Part shown: piece by piece, positions 16,331 to 23,465 of the stretch
Layout: each line of letters starts with the position of its first letter
Numbering within the stretch: the stretch's first letter is position 1
Assembly: GCA_023415545.1 (NCBI GenBank)
Contig: JAEZKJ010000117.1
Span: 1-26,247, forward strand
Length of the DNA: 26,247 nt
Source of the DNA: Bacteroidota bacterium
Lineage (GTDB): Bacteria > Bacteroidota > Bacteroidia > Bacteroidales > Bacteroidaceae
Reading direction: 5' to 3'
Position numbers and translations under genes: made by a program
Notes under the pieces: model-generated
Databases searched by the model: none
What the model was told of the DNA's origin: nothing
The model's input: the letters and a program-made list of their open reading frames with translations, nothing else

Positions 16331-18925
16331 TTATTTGCGTGAACATGGTGATTCGTTCATGAAAAGATACGAATCTTTATAACCTCCAAAATCTACAACT
16401 ATCTTTTCAAGAACTATAGCAGGATCAAGAGGACGGAATACTAATGTGTGCATATTATCCTTTGACTCAGGTAAAGTGAATTCAACCTTCTTTTCTATAA
16501 CACGACGAGCCACTGTTGGATAAAATATACTATATACATTCTCAGGTTCCTCATTCAAATCGTGGTTAAAGTTCACAATAGTATCATTTCCTCCTTGGAA
16601 TCCGACAGCATACTTATGTCCTTTACTATCACTAAATGCAAGAGTTGATTTAACCACAATAAGAACTTTTACACTCTTCACATCGGCAGGAAGTTTCATT
16701 TTATATGATAATGAAGCATTTGTATTCTCATTAATAGGTTTAATGTATGGCATTAAAGCTATTCCACTCAATGTTCTTCCCATATCCGGAATTACACACC
16801 ATTGCATACCTTCGGGTGTTTGTTTTGCAAAGAAATGTTCAGCCTCTATAGATACATATCCATTACTATGATCAAAAACATATCCTCCTTGAGCACTCTT
16901 TATATCTTCAATTCGTGAAACTTTTGGCATAATGTCACGTGGGAAATTGTCATTCCACATACGATAACCGATATGTTTTTGTGTCATCATTCCTTTCCAT
17001 TTACCGTTGGACATAACATTGTTGTAATCGTTGCATAACTCTTTATCTCTTGCAAAAGTCTCTTCTACCTTATCTGCCCAGAAGTTAGCTTGAGTATTAC
17101 CTTCATTATAAAGTTTCTTATTCATAGCTTGAGCATAATACATCTCATATAAGTTAGCTAAAGCTTGAACAGGGAACAAAATAATTTGCTTATATGCATC
17201 TTTATATTCTGTAGGAAGAGAAATATACTGTCTGAGCGCTTCTGTTTCAAGTTTAAGGAACTCATCACTTACCTGTTTCCATTCTCCAGTCTCTAAATTG
17301 TAAGTTGTTGCATCGAGCATTTCAGGCGTCACTCTTCCGGCATATTTACTATATAAATTTAAAATTCGAGCAGCCTCTTTACCATTGTTCTCGCCAAAAA
17401 TATAGTTGCAGAAAGATACAGTATGATCTTTTAAATTATCGGCATTATATTTTGTAGGGTTCCATGCCATATTAAGGAATAGTGTAATAGGATATTCCAT
17501 AGGTTTCAAGTCACCTACATTTACAACCCAAAGTTTATCTACTCCATAACTATATGTCAATTGCATCTGTTCCCATAAGTTTTGAATAGGAGTGACATTC
17601 AACCACTTTGTATTCCTAGGAGCACCAACATAATCAACATGATAATACATACCCCATCCTCCGGGATGTTTACGCTCTTTAGCATTTGGAAGTTTGCGAA
17701 CATTTCCCCAGTTGTCATCACTCAATAAAATAATAACATCATCAGGAACTCTTAATCCCATATCATAAAAACGTTGTACCTCTTTATATAGAGCCCAAAC
17801 TTGTTGTCTCTTTTCAGGAGATTTTCCAGTTACATCCTTAATAATTTTTCTTTGGTTTTTAATAATCTTCTCTAAAAGGCGAAGATTCTCTTCATCATGA
17901 TTCACATATTTATCATCTTCTCCCTCTTTTCCACCTAATGCTGTGTCGCCATCACCTCGCATACCAATGGTAATAAGGTCCTCATTTGTTATAGAACGTT
18001 CAATACCCTCTTTAAAGAATTGATCGATAGTAGTTTGATTTGTATTGTAATCCCATACCCCATACTCATTTCTTTTTCTTGCCCACTCCTGATGGTTACG
18101 AGCCATTGGCTCATGGTGTGAAGTTCCCATTATGATTCCCATATTATCGGCTGTACTACTATTTTCAGGGTCATCAGCATAAAATGACCATCCCCACATC
18201 GCAGGCCATATAAAATTGGCACGAAGACGTAATAGCAATTCAAATACTCTTGAATAAAAGCGATGGTCACCAAAATCAGTTCCATAGGTATTCTTTACCC
18301 ATCCTGTAAGACAAGGTGCTTCATCATTAAGAAATATACCTCTATATTTTACAGCAGGTTCACCGGCTGTATATTTCCCACGTACTATAGATAAATTATT
18401 GCTTTTTGAAACAGGTACATCAGCCCAATCATACCAGGGAGATACACCTATCTGTTCCGATAGTTCATATATTCCATAAACAGTACCTCTTCTATCACTA
18501 CCTGCAATAACTAAAGCTTCATCGACTCCCTCAAATGGATTTTTAACAGTTGTCATTAAATACATCTCATTCTTTCCTTTTAATGAAGAGAGGTCAACCT
18601 TTTTTGATTTTATTAGCTTAGAAATATAATTGCTGTTAATAGAACCGATAATAATAATGTTTTTGCAACCATCGGGTTTATATAAAATATTAGCTGATGT
18701 ACCACATACTCGTTCGAAATCTTTTGATAAATTATTAGCTGCAATGTTTATGGCTATATTATCCGATTTGTCTAAAAGGATAGGTAGTGGTGTTTTGCTC
18801 TCAACAAGAGTAAAACGATCAGGTGAAATTTGTTGGTAAGTTATTCCTTTATTATCAATTGCATTAGCAGTTATAAAAGCAGACAAGCAAAAGATAAAGA
18901 GGTAGCAGAGTCTATTTTTCAACAT
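16331..18925 (-). CDS. GH115 alpha-glucuronidase, secreted
   Basis: 864 residues with a signal peptide (1-22, cleavage after ANA). The N-terminal GH20-like auxiliary domain is about 30-185. The TIM-barrel core opens with YRGIFLNDEAPCLTGW (194-209) and carries LRANFIWPAMW (234-244), TSHHEPM (268-274), GMRGDGD (321-327), YKEVQ with E382, and LSDDNWGNVR with D404. These two acidic residues correspond by position to those proposed as catalytic in GH115. A helical domain and a C-terminal beta-sandwich (about 690-864, YVSIEAEHF) complete the family architecture. GH115 enzymes cleave alpha-1,2-linked (4-O-methyl-)glucuronic acid from xylan, including internal positions; some members act on arabinogalactan. 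Transcribed alone from a promoter overlaid by a palindrome (18966-18984). Confidence 0.95.
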   Translation of the reverse strand: MLKNRLCYLFIFCLSAFITANAIDNKGITYQQISPDRFTLVESKTPLPILLDKSDNIAINIAANNLSKDFERVCGTSANILYKPDGCKNIIIIGSINSNYISKLIKSKKVDLSSLKGKNEMYLMTTVKNPFEGVDEALVIAGSDRRGTVYGIYELSEQIGVSPWYDWADVPVSKSNNLSIVRGKYTAGEPAVKYRGIFLNDEAPCLTGWVKNTYGTDFGDHRFYSRVFELLLRLRANFIWPAMWGWSFYADDPENSSTADNMGIIMGTSHHEPMARNHQEWARKRNEYGVWDYNTNQTTIDQFFKEGIERSITNEDLITIGMRGDGDTALGGKEGEDDKYVNHDEENLRLLEKIIKNQRKIIKDVTGKSPEKRQQVWALYKEVQRFYDMGLRVPDDVIILLSDDNWGNVRKLPNAKERKHPGGWGMYYHVDYVGAPRNTKWLNVTPIQNLWEQMQLTYSYGVDKLWVVNVGDLKPMEYPITLFLNMAWNPTKYNADNLKDHTVSFCNYIFGENNGKEAARILNLYSKYAGRVTPEMLDATTYNLETGEWKQVSDEFLKLETEALRQYISLPTEYKDAYKQIILFPVQALANLYEMYYAQAMNKKLYNEGNTQANFWADKVEETFARDKELCNDYNNVMSNGKWKGMMTQKHIGYRMWNDNFPRDIMPKVSRIEDIKSAQGGYVFDHSNGYVSIEAEHFFAKQTPEGMQWCVIPDMGRTLSGIALMPYIKPINENTNASLSYKMKLPADVKSVKVLIVVKSTLAFSDSKGHKYAVGFQGGNDTIVNFNHDLNEEPENVYSIFYPTVARRVIEKKVEFTLPESKDNMHTLVFRPLDPAIVLEKIVVDFGGYKDSYLFMNESPCSRK

Positions 18926-18965
18926 ATTTAGTATAGGGTTAATAAGTAATTTACTATCTGTGTGC

Positions 18966-18984
18966 TTGTATAGGCACTATACAA
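18966..18984. promoter_or_regulatory. palindromic operator overlapping the GH115 transcription start
   Basis: TTGTATAG-GCA-CTATACAA, perfect 8-bp arms with a 3-bp spacer. It covers the expected start of transcription and abuts the -7 box at 18982-18989. A second dyad CTCTA-TTC-TAGAG (18996-19008) lies just upstream of the -7 box. This placement fits a repressor binding site; as RNA it would also form a 5' hairpin. Confidence 0.5.
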
Positions 18985-18989
18985 ATTTA
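18982..18989 (-). promoter_or_regulatory. Bacteroides-type -7 box, GH115 gene
   Basis: The minus strand reads TAAATTTG (TAnnTTTG), 56 nt upstream of the ATG at 18925. No TTTG was found at -33, where the dyad 18996-19008 sits instead. This fits a promoter that needs a regulator. Confidence 0.5.
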
Positions 18990-19162
18990 CTTAAACTCTA
19001 TTCTAGAGATTTTTTTTTATGTTTCCAATATCTTATCATATGTAATACAATGATATTGTATGTTTCATTTTCTTGCTTTATTGTTTCACAATCACTTCAA
19101 ATACGAAATAAATTGATAAATAATAGGTTTTCAATCAAGATAACAACATTATACAACAAAAA

Positions 19163-19198
19163 ATATTCCTCTAAAAAACTAGTTCTTTAGAGGAATAT
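19163..19198 (-). terminator. terminator of the phe/tyr operon
   Basis: 13-bp perfect arms ATATTCCTCTAAA (19163-19175) and TTTAGAGGAATAT (19186-19198) with a 10-nt loop. On the minus strand it is followed by a run of T (complement of 19157-19162). It lies 22 nt after the tyrA stop. Confidence 0.85.
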
Positions 19199-19219
19199 CA
19201 TAAAAAGTTTAGTGTAAAA

Positions 19220-19996
19220 CTATTTTGTAATATTATGCCTAATCTTACTTAAATAAGCACGCATTCCTTCAGCATCTTTGTTGTTTATGATGTCGAGCAG
19301 TTCATTCAATTCTATTCTAATCTTCTCAACTTGTGAAGGGGTACGTGGATTGAAAAGTATCTCTTGAAGTAGGTAATCATCTTCGTTAAGTACACCTTTA
19401 GCTATAGCCATATGTCTTTTGAATGTTGTTCCAGGAGCATCTTGATGTTCCATGATTGCTGCAAAAACAAAAGTTGAAACAAATGGAATAGAGAGGGAGT
19501 ATGCAACAGTAGTATCATGCTCATCGAAAGTATATTCGAATATATTGAGTCCCAACTGCTGATATAAATCCTTGAAGAAGATTTTTCCTAGATGATCTCC
19601 CTCCTTAATAATTATAGCATTCTCGGTGCTCAATTGATCAAGGTTTGCAAATGTAGGACCAAACATTGGATGAGTGGATACATAACGGAATCCTGATTTT
19701 TCATAGAACTCCTGAATACCTGTCTTTACAGATGCTATATCGCTAATAATACACTCCTTTGGCAATACAGGAAGTACTCTGTTAAATGCTTCGATAGTGT
19801 TTTTTACTGTGGCTGCGTTGATGACCAATTCAGGCTCGAACTCTTTTATTTCTTCAAGAGATGTGAATCTATATGTATTGTATACAAATCGAAGTCGTTT
19901 TGGGTCAACATCAAAAACAGCAGTTTCATGTTTGAAACTTAATACATCAGTAAAGAAGGAGCCCATTTTCCCGGCTCCCAAAATAAGAATTTTCAT
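19220..19996 (-). CDS. tyrA: prephenate dehydrogenase (TyrA)
   Basis: 258 residues. The Rossmann nucleotide-binding start is MKILILGAGKMGSFF (GAGKMG 7-12), with acidic D29 at the end of beta-2 suggesting NAD+. SDIASVKTGI (85-94) and STHPMFGP (107-114, with the conserved His109) are TyrA active-site motifs. H160-DTTVAYSLSIPF lies in the helical dimerisation domain. It converts prephenate oxidatively to 4-hydroxyphenylpyruvate, the tyrosine branch. No ACT domain or chorismate mutase domain is attached, so no built-in tyrosine feedback site is seen. It is the last gene of the operon, 11 nt after the DAHP synthase-chorismate mutase gene, followed by a terminator. Confidence 0.9.
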   Translation of the reverse strand: MKILILGAGKMGSFFTDVLSFKHETAVFDVDPKRLRFVYNTYRFTSLEEIKEFEPELVINAATVKNTIEAFNRVLPVLPKECIISDIASVKTGIQEFYEKSGFRYVSTHPMFGPTFANLDQLSTENAIIIKEGDHLGKIFFKDLYQQLGLNIFEYTFDEHDTTVAYSLSIPFVSTFVFAAIMEHQDAPGTTFKRHMAIAKGVLNEDDYLLQEILFNPRTPSQVEKIRIELNELLDIINNKDAEGMRAYLSKIRHNITK

Positions 19997-20007
19997 CTTT
20001 TATTTTT

Positions 20008-21075
20008 TTATTTGTTTATTATCTCCATCTGCTGGCGCACACTCTCTTCGTGTATAGCCTCGAATACATGTTTAATAAAATCAGAATCCATACCACATAA
20101 AGCACCTTGAGCACCTCTCTTATCAAGAATTTCGTTGTAACGTCCTGTTTGAAGAATTGTCATGTCATGCTCTTTTTTGTAAGTACCAATCTCACGACAT
20201 ATTCTCATTCTCTTTGATAAGATCTCTATAATCTGGTTATCGCACTCATCAATCTGATTTCTTAATTCGCTAAGGTTTTCAGTTGATTGTGTCTCTTTTC
20301 TTATCACAAGAAGATTAAGAATATAGCTAAGTACATCAGGAGTAATTTGTTGTGAAGCATCACTCCATGCAGCATCAGGATTACAATGACTCTCAACAAT
20401 GATACCATCAAATCCTAGGTCCATAGCTTGTTGGCTAAGTGGAGCTATAAGCTCACGCTTACCACCAATATGACTTGGATCACAGAAAATTGGTAGTCCG
20501 GGAATACGTCTTCTTAGTTCAATAGGTATATGCCATTGAGGAAGATTACGATAAATCTTCTTGTCGTAGGAAGAGAACCCTCTATGTATTGCTCCCAATT
20601 GTTTTATTCCTGCACCATTTATTCTTTCAAGTGCACCTATCCAAAGTTCTAGATCAGGATTAACCGGATTCTTTATAAGTACTGGGATATCTACTCCTTT
20701 AAGTGCATCAGCAATCTCTTGGACAGCGAAAGGGTTAGCAGTAGTTCTAGCACCTATCCAAAGAATATCTATACCGGCTTTTAAAGATTCGTACACATGT
20801 TTTGCTGTTGCCACTTCAGTAGAGACAAGCATTCCTGTCTCCTCCTTAACTCTTTTAAGCCAAGGCAAACCATCTACTCCAACACCTTCGAAACCACCCG
20901 GTTTAGTTCTAGGTTTCCAAATTCCTGCTCTGAATATTTTGATACCTTTAGCTGCAAGTTGAGTTGCAGAGGTCATAACTTGTTCTTCAGTTTCAGCACT
21001 ACAAGGTCCTGCAATGATAATAGGGCGTTTTTTATCAACCCCGGCAAGTTCTAATGGTTTCAAATCTAATTCCAT
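20008..21075 (-). CDS. bifunctional DAHP synthase / chorismate mutase
   Basis: 355 residues. The N-terminal type I-beta DAHP synthase domain spans about 1-255: AGPCSAE (22-28, metal ligand Cys25), RAGIWKPRTKPGGFEG (49-64), IGARTTANP, and metal ligands H202 (DPSHIGG) and E228 (VESH). The AroQ-type chorismate mutase domain is about 265-355: LRNQIDECDNQIIEILSKRM, then RICREIGTYKK. The fusion catalyses the first shikimate-pathway step (phosphoenolpyruvate plus erythrose 4-phosphate) and the chorismate-to-prephenate branch. In such fusions the mutase domain can also transmit feedback inhibition by prephenate or chorismate. It lies 24 nt after the aminotransferase gene and 11 nt before tyrA. No ferredoxin-like N-terminal regulatory domain is present. 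Confidence 0.93.
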   Translation of the reverse strand: MELDLKPLELAGVDKKRPIIIAGPCSAETEEQVMTSATQLAAKGIKIFRAGIWKPRTKPGGFEGVGVDGLPWLKRVKEETGMLVSTEVATAKHVYESLKAGIDILWIGARTTANPFAVQEIADALKGVDIPVLIKNPVNPDLELWIGALERINGAGIKQLGAIHRGFSSYDKKIYRNLPQWHIPIELRRRIPGLPIFCDPSHIGGKRELIAPLSQQAMDLGFDGIIVESHCNPDAAWSDASQQITPDVLSYILNLLVIRKETQSTENLSELRNQIDECDNQIIEILSKRMRICREIGTYKKEHDMTILQTGRYNEILDKRGAQGALCGMDSDFIKHVFEAIHEESVRQQMEIINK

Positions 21076-21099
21076 AATATATATTTTTTCTATTATTTT

Positions 21100-22296
21100 T
21101 TAGTTATTATCCTTATTTACTCTCTTGATTCTTTCTAATGCCTCTTTCAGTTTATCCTCTTTAGCACATAGAGAAATTCGTATATATCTTTTTCCATTAC
21201 TTCCAAAGATAAATCCCGGAGTAATAAATACTCTTGCTCCATGAAGAATCTTTTCAGTAAGTTCTTCCACATCATTATATTTCTCAGGTATCTTTCCCCA
21301 TAGAAACATTCCTACTTGATTTTTATCGAATGTACATTTAAGCTCATTCATAATATCCTCAGCATATGCACGTCGACGTTTATAAACATCAATATTAGCC
21401 TCTTGATGCCATTCGTATGAATTGTTATAAGCTTGCGCAGCAGCGAGTTGAAGTGGACGGAATGTACCACTATCAATATTGCTTTTTATTTTTAGTATCC
21501 ACTGAATAAATGTAGCATTTGTAGCAATCATACCCACTCTCCATCCAGGCATATTGTGACTTTTACTCATAGAGTTAAACTCAATACAGCACTCTTTTGC
21601 TCCCTTAACGCTCAACAGACTCACCGGTTTATTGTTTAATATTAAGCTATATGGATTATCATTCACAATAACTATGTTATGACGAAGAGCAAAATCTACT
21701 AACTTTTCATAAAGTTTCATTGAAGCATTTGCACCTGTAGGCATATTAGGATAGTTCGTCCACATAAGTTTTACACGCGACAGATCCATCTTCTCTAACT
21801 CATCAAAGTCAGGTTCCCAATTATTCTCCTCTTTCAAGTTGTAGTTAATGATGTCACTACCTAATATCTTATTAAGCGAGGTGTATGTTGGATATCCTGG
21901 ATTAGGAACTAAAACCTGGTCGCCCGGATTTACAAAAGCAAGTGTAACATGTAAAATGCCCTCTTTAGAACCTATAAGTGGTTGAATTTCCGTATCAGGA
22001 TTCAAATCAACATCATACCATCTTTTATACCAATCGGCCATAGCTTTTCGTAGCTCCGGAATTCCAATGGTAGGCTGATACCCATGTACATCGGCACGTT
22101 GTGCATTCTCACAAAGAGTATTTATTGTCTCTTGTGAAGGAGGCATGTCGGGACTACCTATTCCCAAGCTAATAACATCCATGCCTTTAGCATTCATTTG
22201 TGCTACCTCTTTTAGCTTCTTGCTGAAGTAGTATTCACTTACGCTTTCTACTCTTTCGGCAGGTTTAATTCTATATGTTTGATTTTCCTTCTGCAT
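21100..22296 (-). CDS. class I/II PLP aminotransferase (probable aromatic aminotransferase)
   Basis: 398 residues from the ATG at 22294-22296; a TTG at 22305 would add three residues. It is a fold-type I aspartate aminotransferase relative. Y136 (GYPTYTS), N184 in NYPNMPTG, D213 (VNDNPY), the PLP lysine K245 in SMSKSHNMPGWRVG and the substrate Arg in YIRISLC are in place. It overlaps the pheA 3' end by 26 bp, so the two are translationally coupled. Position between prephenate dehydratase and prephenate dehydrogenase genes suggests it makes Phe and Tyr from phenylpyruvate and 4-hydroxyphenylpyruvate. By sequence alone it could also be annotated as an LL-diaminopimelate or aspartate aminotransferase. 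Confidence 0.87.
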   Translation of the reverse strand: MQKENQTYRIKPAERVESVSEYYFSKKLKEVAQMNAKGMDVISLGIGSPDMPPSQETINTLCENAQRADVHGYQPTIGIPELRKAMADWYKRWYDVDLNPDTEIQPLIGSKEGILHVTLAFVNPGDQVLVPNPGYPTYTSLNKILGSDIINYNLKEENNWEPDFDELEKMDLSRVKLMWTNYPNMPTGANASMKLYEKLVDFALRHNIVIVNDNPYSLILNNKPVSLLSVKGAKECCIEFNSMSKSHNMPGWRVGMIATNATFIQWILKIKSNIDSGTFRPLQLAAAQAYNNSYEWHQEANIDVYKRRRAYAEDIMNELKCTFDKNQVGMFLWGKIPEKYNDVEELTEKILHGARVFITPGFIFGSNGKRYIRISLCAKEDKLKEALERIKRVNKDNN

Positions 22297-23113
22297 ATTC
22301 ACCAATTATTTTTAGTTCTCTTGTTAATGGTATAACGGCATCAATAGATTGTTTATACCTTAAATAATCACTATATATAACATCTACATAAAACATATAT
22401 TCCCATTCGCGACCAATAATAGGTAATGACTGAATTTTTGTGAGATTGATGTTATAGAATGAGAATATAGATAAAACTTGCGATAAACTTCCCTCATGAT
22501 GAGGAAGAGAGAAGACGATATTGGCCTTATTCATTACCTTCTCCTTACGTAAATCATCAGCTTTCCATGGATCACTTACAACAAGAAAACGAGTGAAGTT
22601 ATGTTTGTTTGTCTCTATTCCCTCTTGAAGAACTTTCATCCCATATAGCTCGGCAGCATAATGTGAGCATATAGCAGCATGTCCTTTAAGGTTCTCTTCT
22701 TTAATTGCTTGTGCACTTGCTGCAGTATCATCAGTTTCAACTATCTTCATCTTAGGAAATTGTTGCAAAAATTCTCTACATTGTGCCAGTGCTACAGGAT
22801 GTGAGTTTACTTCAACAATATCTTCAATATTATCATCAGGCAGGCAAACAAAGCTATGTTTTATTCTTAGTTTGTGTTCTCCAATTATGGTTGCTCCACT
22901 TTGACGAAGCAGTTCATAGTTATGCAATAAACTACCTGCAATGGTATTTTCTATAGCCAACATACCAATAATGTCGTAATCCTCTTTCATCTTTATAAAA
23001 ATCTCTTCAAAAGAGGAACAACATATAAGTTCTATCTCTTCATTCTCAAAGAACTGATGTGCTGCTATATCGTGATACGAACCAGGGATTCCTTGAATTG
23101 CTACTCTTTTCAT
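22271..23113 (-). CDS. pheA: prephenate dehydratase (PheA)
   Basis: 280 residues. The prephenate dehydratase domain is about 2-180: IENTIAGS (54-61), SHPVALAQC (104-112), DDTAAS (128-133) and the catalytic TRF (174-176). An ACT domain follows, about 198-275 (HHEGSLSQVLSIFSFYNINLTKIQSLP). It converts prephenate to phenylpyruvate. The ACT motif usually written ESRP, which contacts Phe in classical enzymes, reads QSLP here (228-231), so Phe inhibition may be weak or different. There is no chorismate mutase domain; that activity sits on the DAHP synthase. First structural gene of the operon, only 13-20 nt after an attenuator terminator (23126-23163). Confidence 0.93.
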   Translation of the reverse strand: MKRVAIQGIPGSYHDIAAHQFFENEEIELICCSSFEEIFIKMKEDYDIIGMLAIENTIAGSLLHNYELLRQSGATIIGEHKLRIKHSFVCLPDDNIEDIVEVNSHPVALAQCREFLQQFPKMKIVETDDTAASAQAIKEENLKGHAAICSHYAAELYGMKVLQEGIETNKHNFTRFLVVSDPWKADDLRKEKVMNKANIVFSLPHHEGSLSQVLSIFSFYNINLTKIQSLPIIGREWEYMFYVDVIYSDYLRYKQSIDAVIPLTRELKIIGEYAEGKSNI

Positions 23114-23125
23114 GAATTTATAGTA

Positions 23126-23163
23126 TTAAAAAAAATCCCACTTCATCTCATGAAGCGGGATTT
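23126..23163 (-). terminator. attenuator terminator ahead of pheA
   Basis: Arms 23133-23146 and 23150-23163 form a 14-bp stem in minus-strand RNA, with a single G-U pair and a 3-nt loop, followed by a run of U (complement of 23128-23135). It ends about 13 nt before the pheA start codon. Its 5' arm (23150-23160) is also complementary over 11 bp to 23215-23225 inside the leader peptide gene, so terminator and antiterminator are mutually exclusive. Confidence 0.9.
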
Positions 23164-23195
23164 TATTGTTATTTTATATCTTAAGAATCAACTTT

Positions 23196-23285
23196 TTAAT
23201 GTACATATACAATCTCCCGCTTCACTTTGTTGCTAAAGTAAAAGTAATAAAAGAAGAAGAAGTATGTATTGTATAATGATTTCAT
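23196..23285 (-). CDS. Phe/Tyr-rich leader peptide of the pheA operon
   Basis: 29 residues, ATG at 23283-23285, TAA at 23196-23198. Residues 8-17 read YFFFFYYFYF; in total 6 Phe and 6 Tyr in 29 residues. The ATG is about 24 nt after the predicted transcription start from a good promoter (TTTG-N18-TACATTTG). The peptide itself is not expected to have a function; its translation rate senses charged Phe- and Tyr-tRNA. Both codons occur for each amino acid (TTC/TTT, TAT/TAC). The mix fits an operon that makes both amino acids, unlike E. coli pheL, whose leader is Phe-rich only. The name pheL would be by analogy. Confidence 0.88.
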   Translation of the reverse strand: MKSLYNTYFFFFYYFYFSNKVKREIVYVH

Positions 23286-23313
23286 TTTGCTTTTATTTCT
23301 AACGAATTCGATG

Positions 23314-23343
23314 CAAATGTACGATTTTAATTATAAAAACAAA
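23314..23343 (-). promoter_or_regulatory. promoter of the phe/tyr operon
   Basis: On the minus strand TTTG (23340-23343), an 18-nt spacer and TACATTTG (23314-23321). Transcription is expected near 23309. Confidence 0.7.
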
Positions 23344-23434
23344 TAAAAATGACTATTTTTCTTTCTTTGGATATAATTTTATTTTTCGTAATCAATCGAC
23401 AACTATTTTTATTCGTTTGTTTTAATTAAATCTT

Positions 23435-23442
23435 TATATTTG
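23435..23442 (+). promoter_or_regulatory. Bacteroides-type -7 box, MalY-like gene
   Basis: TATATTTG matches TAnnTTTG, 24 nt before the ATG at 23466. A TTTG at 23416-23419 is too close (15 nt) to be an ideal -33 box. Confidence 0.5.
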
Positions 23443-23465
23443 ATTATCAAAAAAATAAAACTACT

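Larger units (their letters stand above)
23126..23309 (-). promoter_or_regulatory. phe/tyr ribosome-mediated attenuator leader RNA
   Basis: A leader of about 180 nt from the promoter at 23314-23343 to the terminator at 23126-23163. Segment 1: end of the Phe/Tyr codon run (23235-23243). Segment 2: 23215-23228. Segment 3: 23150-23163. Segment 4: 23133-23146. 1:2 pairs over 9 bp (two G-U, 6-nt loop), 2:3 over 11 bp (one G-U) and 3:4 over 14 bp plus a U-tract. Stalling on Phe or Tyr codons would melt 1:2, free segment 2 to pair with 3, and let transcription enter pheA. Fast translation would leave 3:4 to terminate. The stop codon lies about 17 nt after segment 2, so the masking step differs in detail from E. 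coli trpL. Confidence 0.85.

Noticed and set aside
18960..19190. 76-residue plus-strand frame
   Set aside because: It runs through the GH115 promoter palindromes and the phe/tyr operon terminator and has no start context.
22297..22305. TTG start three codons upstream for the aminotransferase
   Set aside because: The ATG at 22296 is the more usual start and still overlaps pheA. The difference is not decisive.
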